A stretch of DNA of 17,504 nt from Ilumatobacteraceae bacterium (GTDB taxonomy: Bacteria > Actinomycetota > Acidimicrobiia > Acidimicrobiales > Ilumatobacteraceae), in assembly GCA_016463105.1 (NCBI GenBank), contig JAEMRY010000026.1, forward strand, positions 1 through 17,504, given 5' to 3'. Made by a program: the position numbers and the translations under genes. The notes below the pieces were generated by a model. The model had not been told where the DNA came from, made no database searches, and saw nothing but the letters and a program-made list of their open reading frames with translations. The stretch's first letter is position 1, and each line of letters starts with the position of its first letter. Below, one piece after another: positions 14,046 to 17,504 of the stretch.

Positions 14046-14051
14046 ATTCTT
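14046..14051 (-). promoter_or_regulatory. Possible weak -10 hexamer of the single-pass membrane protein gene
   Basis: AAGAAT on the minus strand ends 6 bases before the GTG at 14039; the first T of TANNNT is an A. Spacing is right, sequence is imperfect. Confidence 0.25.
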
Positions 14052-14086
14052 GCCTGAAAACTCTCCGAAAACATCGTTATGCGGTT

Positions 14087-16033
14087 ATGGATAGTAGTTT
14101 TAATGGGGTAATGGTTGCATCAGAATCGCTCATCGGCAAAGTTCTTGTCGGTCGGTATCGAATCGAAACTCTGCGTAGCGAAGGCACTGCATCTGCGCAG
14201 GTTTTTGATGCCGAAGACTTGCGTCACGCTCGCAAAGTGGCAGTGCGCTTGATGACGGTCAAATCTTTGATTGATCTAGACGCCGGGATCGCCGACGAAA
14301 CATCGGCTCTGGATGCGTTTAAGGCCTCGATGCAGCAACTTTTCGCACTTAATCACCCGACACTTGTGTGCATTGACGACTGGGGTGACTTATCAATTGA
14401 TGGTCTGCGTCATGCCTTCAATGTCACCCAGCATTTTGGTCAAGGTACTTTGCGCGAATATCTTGACCGTGGTCGACGGCTCTCACCATCTCAGGCGCTC
14501 GTGGTTGGTCTTGATACTTGTCGGGCTTTGCATCACGCGCATCAAAATGGTTATGTGCACGGCGATGTTCGCCCGGCCAATTTGATTTTCGGTGATGATG
14601 CCAGAGTTCGACTTACTGGTCTTGGTACGAAACGAAGTGTTGTTGTCGAAAACATGAGCATCGAGCAGGCTCGTTATACGTCACCCGAAGTTGGACAAGG
14701 TTCAACACCGAACACGCAATCGGATGTTTACTCATTGGCGATTACTCTGATTGAAGCAATCACTGGCGAAGTTCCATTCGCCGGAGATTCAATTGCAGTT
14801 ACGTTGGCGAATCGTATAGATAAGTTGCTGCCAGTTTCGGCTGACATGGGTCCGATTGCGGCACCGATTGAGCGGGCGGGTCGACCAATCGCCGACGAGC
14901 GCGGTTCTGCACTTGAATTTGGTAGAGCCTTGGCACAGATAGCCGACAAAATGCCGCAGCCTCAACCGATTGACACAGTTGTTTCGAAAAGATTCGAAGA
15001 TGTCATTACGCGTCCGCACCCAATTGTTATTGCTGCAGATAAACGAGATAGTCAAGTGGTCGAAGACCTAACGAAAAACAAAGAGACAGTCGCTGATGAA
15101 AAAATTGTTGAATCTCCAAGAGTTCGCCGAAGATTGACGCGCCTTTGGACTCTCGTGGCTTTGGCGGCAGTTGCAGTTGTTTCAGTAATTGTGTTTCAGT
15201 CTTTAACAAAAGCGTCACATCTGGTTCCAAACTTGAATGGCTTGGCCGAGTCACAAGCACGCAACGACATTGCGCTGTTTAACTGGGAGTTAATTATCCG
15301 CGCCGAAAGAACAAACACCGTTGAGTTTGGTTTTGTAATTCGAACTGAGCCAACAACTGGAGTCGACTTGAAAGAGGGTGACTCGCTTGTGATATTTGTT
15401 TCGGATGGACCACCACTCGGGGTTCTTGTCGACGTCGTTGGTTTATCTAGAGAAGCCGCCGTTGAAAAAATCATGGGTCAAGGGCTGATGGTTTCTGCAA
15501 GTGATGATTCAAGCGAAACAATTGCTGTTGGCAATGTGATTTCATGGTCTGTTGCAAAACAGCCTTCGTTACTTGCCGGGGATGAAGTTCTACAGGGCAC
15601 ATTAATCGACATCGTGATTTCAAATGGCCCGGCATTACGCGCAGTTCCTTTATTAGTTGGCATGAGTTTGGCTAATGCAACATCTATTGTCGGCGAACTC
15701 GGTTTAGTTTTAGCAGTGACTCCTGACAGTTTCAGTAGCGATGTGGCTATTGGGCTTATCGCCGCTCAGTCTCCGCCGCCTAGCGAGAAACTTCCACGGG
15801 GTGGGTCAATCGCTTATTCAATTTCGCTCGGACCAGATCTAGTTGTGATGCCAAATATCGTCGGCATTAATTTTATTGATGCCGAGAAACGACTAGTGGC
15901 CGCAGGTTTTGTCGTCGGTGAAGTAACTGGTCGAAAAACTTATCGGATGAAGAGCGCTTCAGTGAATGGCACAGCAATAAATAATGGCGATATGGTTCCG
16001 CGTGGTAGTGCAATCAACATGGTCTTTCCGTGA
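14087..16033 (+). CDS. PASTA-domain serine/threonine kinase homologue, predicted pseudokinase
   Basis: A 648-aa PknB-like envelope protein: a kinase-fold domain (about residues 20-290), a linker, one transmembrane helix (LWTLVALAAVAVVSVIVFQ) and about four extracytoplasmic PASTA repeats, which in this family bind peptidoglycan fragments. The kinase domain begins LVGRYRIE and keeps the catalytic-loop Asp160 and Asn165 in HGDVRPANLIF, the SPEV of the APE motif, and the SDVYSLA helix. Key residues are lost: the glycine loop is degenerate (LRSEGTASAQ), the VAIK lysine is Arg54 (VAVRLM), the alpha-C Glu is not apparent in FKASMQQL, and DFG reads GLG (Gly178). It probably cannot phosphorylate normally and may act as a sensor or scaffold. 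The start is uncertain: 14087 or 14111 (both ATG); a TTG at 14033 is unlikely. Its TGA overlaps the GTG of the transporter gene. Confidence 0.88.
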   Translation: MDSSFNGVMVASESLIGKVLVGRYRIETLRSEGTASAQVFDAEDLRHARKVAVRLMTVKSLIDLDAGIADETSALDAFKASMQQLFALNHPTLVCIDDWGDLSIDGLRHAFNVTQHFGQGTLREYLDRGRRLSPSQALVVGLDTCRALHHAHQNGYVHGDVRPANLIFGDDARVRLTGLGTKRSVVVENMSIEQARYTSPEVGQGSTPNTQSDVYSLAITLIEAITGEVPFAGDSIAVTLANRIDKLLPVSADMGPIAAPIERAGRPIADERGSALEFGRALAQIADKMPQPQPIDTVVSKRFEDVITRPHPIVIAADKRDSQVVEDLTKNKETVADEKIVESPRVRRRLTRLWTLVALAAVAVVSVIVFQSLTKASHLVPNLNGLAESQARNDIALFNWELIIRAERTNTVEFGFVIRTEPTTGVDLKEGDSLVIFVSDGPPLGVLVDVVGLSREAAVEKIMGQGLMVSASDDSSETIAVGNVISWSVAKQPSLLAGDEVLQGTLIDIVISNGPALRAVPLLVGMSLANATSIVGELGLVLAVTPDSFSSDVAIGLIAAQSPPPSEKLPRGGSIAYSISLGPDLVVMPNIVGINFIDAEKRLVAAGFVVGEVTGRKTYRMKSASVNGTAINNGDMVPRGSAINMVFP

Positions 16034-17504
16034 TCACGAATAATCTCAATGAAAACACCGAGAACCAAGACGACTCTAGAGATTTAACATTTCTTGACGC
16101 TGGTGGTGTCGATGAAGTTTCGGTAATTCCATGGTCATTACTGCTTCGTCAAAAAATTGTAGAACGCGTAGGTGTCTCGCGACGTAAAGCAACACTCACG
16201 GTGCTGCTGAGTTGCGTGTTCACGGTTAGTTTTATGATCACACTGCTTGTTGTCTCGTTAAAAACCGTGGCCGACGACCTTAATAGTTCAACGAGCGTTA
16301 TTAGTTGGGCGATCACCGCGCCGATGCTTGCATTTGGTGTCGTTGGCCCGGCGTTTGGCAAAGTCGGTGACCTGTGGGGTCACAAGCGAGTTTTTGTAGG
16401 CGGTTTATTGATCGCCGGAATCTTTTCTTTAATGACCGCTTTTTCTTGGAGCGCACCTTCGATGATTGTGTTTCGTACTTTGTCAGCCGCTGGCGGTTCG
16501 GCACTAGGTCCGGCCGCGATGGCCTACATCAATCGAATGTTTGATCCGAGTGAAAGAGTACGTCCACTTGGTTATTGGAGTTTCGTGACTGCCGGTGCAC
16601 CAGTCATTGGTGTTGTTGCTGGCGTGCCACTTGTTGCGATTTTTGGCTGGAGAACAATTTTTTTAATTCAAGCTCCGCTATGTCTGATCGGATGTTTAGT
16701 TGCACTGTGGCTTCTTGGCGATACAGAGCGCAGAAAAAATGTCAAGTTCGACATCTTGGGTGCAGTGTTGCTTGGTTTTGGATCTGTGCTGATTCTGTTG
16801 GCGATTAATCGTGGCCCATCTTGGGGTTTTGGTTCGTCACGCACTTTGATTGTCGCCGCTTTCGGTGTTGCTGCATTATATTTTTTTGTTCGTGTCGAGC
16901 AAGTAGCAAGTGAGCCGATGTTGCCGCTCAAATGGTTTCGTACCCGCAATGTTGCGTTTCCTGTGATGAGTCAGGCAATGACAAATTTTGCATACATGGG
17001 TGGCTTTTTATTAGTGCCACAATTACTTGAGAACGGACTCGGTTATTCGACTTCGCATATCGGCTGGCTGATCATCGCGCGTCCACTTGTGTTTTCGCTC
17101 GTTGCACCGCTGTCTGGACGAATAGCGATGCGAATTGGCGAACGCAATGCCGGAGTGATCGGTGCGTGCGCAGTTTTGGCATCGATGTTGACGCTTTCAC
17201 AAGTAACAGTTGGCTCTTCAGATTTAATGATCGCATTTGGTTTGTCACTTTCTGGCATGGGACTTGGCATTGCGTCGCCCGCGTTAACTGCACTATTAGT
17301 AAATTCTGTAGAAAATAAAGACTTGGGTGTTGCCAGCGCCACTCAACAACTGCTTAATCAGATGGGGGCCGTATTAGGTGCCGCAGTGATGGTTGGGGTT
17401 CATGAAGCCACACTTGGCTCTGGGGTCATCAGAAGTTATTCGTTTGCGTTGCTAACTGGAGCACTGAGCAGTGGGCTCGGTATTTTTGCGGCTAGTGCCG
17501 TGCG
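16030..17504 (+). CDS. DHA2-family (14-helix) MFS transporter, 3' end cut by window edge
   Basis: An open frame from GTG 16030 runs 491 codons to the window end without a stop. After a hydrophilic N terminus of about 55 residues (rich in Asp, Glu and Asn), membrane helices begin at LTVLLSCVFTVSFMITLLVV. The sequence WAITAPMLAFGVVGPAFGKVGDLWGHKRVF carries helix 2 and MFS motif A; GSALGPAAMAYINRMFDPSER and GWRTIFLIQAPLCLIG are characteristic of the EmrB/QacA drug:H+ antiporter-2 group. About 13 hydrophobic segments are visible, which fits a 14-helix protein with the last part missing. Such proteins export drugs, cationic compounds or lipids, but the substrate is not predictable here. The GTG overlaps the stop of the PASTA pseudokinase gene (GTGA), so the two should be co-translated. 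Confidence 0.93.
   Translation, partial: MITNNLNENTENQDDSRDLTFLDAGGVDEVSVIPWSLLLRQKIVERVGVSRRKATLTVLLSCVFTVSFMITLLVVSLKTVADDLNSSTSVISWAITAPMLAFGVVGPAFGKVGDLWGHKRVFVGGLLIAGIFSLMTAFSWSAPSMIVFRTLSAAGGSALGPAAMAYINRMFDPSERVRPLGYWSFVTAGAPVIGVVAGVPLVAIFGWRTIFLIQAPLCLIGCLVALWLLGDTERRKNVKFDILGAVLLGFGSVLILLAINRGPSWGFGSSRTLIVAAFGVAALYFFVRVEQVASEPMLPLKWFRTRNVAFPVMSQAMTNFAYMGGFLLVPQLLENGLGYSTSHIGWLIIARPLVFSLVAPLSGRIAMRIGERNAGVIGACAVLASMLTLSQVTVGSSDLMIAFGLSLSGMGLGIASPALTALLVNSVENKDLGVASATQQLLNQMGAVLGAAVMVGVHEATLGSGVIRSYSFALLTGALSSGLGIFAASAV

Noticed and set aside
14033..14086. TTG start of the PASTA protein at 14033
   Set aside because: It would overlap the start codon of the divergent gene, uses a rare start codon, and adds residues not expected before the kinase fold. 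Two in-frame ATGs follow.
1..17504. CRISPR array, tRNA or rRNA genes, insertion sequences, prophage or a defence island
   Set aside because: No spaced direct repeats, no cloverleaf or rRNA-like segments, and no transposase, integrase, nuclease or toxin motifs were found on either strand. Nearly all bases are assigned to housekeeping-type genes.

Overview
The window looks like a compact chromosomal segment of a streamlined actinobacterium, most likely of class Acidimicrobiia (freshwater or marine Ilumatobacter-like lineages are my best guess). The signs are the order cysteine desulfurase - mnmA - ligA, a class II fructose-bisphosphatase, MeaB, a PASTA kinase-like protein, an Asp-for-Cys MurA of the mycobacterial type, GTG starts on many genes, and moderate GC (mid-to-high 40s by eye). 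The lineage is inferred from content, not from a marker-gene comparison. No rRNA, tRNA, CRISPR array, insertion sequence or phage gene was seen, and nothing looks recently transferred. No gene-free stretch exceeds 100 bases.

Layout. Bases 1-968 (-): glpX, cut by the window edge. 1025-2840 (+): an acidic hypothetical protein, a C-terminal J-domain protein, and a Tex30/KANL3-type alpha/beta hydrolase overlapping it by ATGA. 2811-4061 (-): a 12-helix MFS transporter. 4084-5352 (+): murA. 5318-5446 (-): an overlooked 42-aa membrane protein whose 3' end lies inside murA. 5527-7750 (+): an Nfu-type iron-sulfur protein, MeaB, and the AzlC/AzlD amino-acid exporter pair. 7752-8195 (-): an SRPBCC protein. 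8221-10526 (+): cysteine desulfurase and mnmA, overlapping by ATGA. 10527-11405 (-): a six-helix membrane protein of unknown function. 11451-13517 (+): ligA. 13518-14039 (-): a one-helix surface protein of unknown function. 14087-16033 (+): a PASTA protein with a degenerate kinase domain. From 16030 (+): a DHA2 (14-helix) MFS transporter, cut by the right edge.

How genes work together. The desulfurase plausibly supplies sulfur to MnmA for tRNA U34 thiolation and to Fe-S assembly with the Nfu protein. MeaB protects cobalamin mutases of propionate and branched-chain amino-acid catabolism, and AzlCD exports branched-chain amino acids, so 5774-7750 may be one functional unit. MurA makes a peptidoglycan precursor, and the PASTA protein probably senses cell-wall material.

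The most notable points are: (1) the PASTA kinase homologue has lost the VAIK lysine and the DFG aspartate, so it is a predicted pseudokinase, translationally coupled to a DHA2 transporter; (2) MurA has Asp instead of the fosfomycin-reactive Cys; (3) a recurrent TANNNT-N6/7-start architecture indicates mostly leaderless transcription; (4) a small membrane protein gene antisense to the murA end was recovered partly by that signature; (5) every convergent gene pair abuts or overlaps, once at an 18-bp perfect palindrome.
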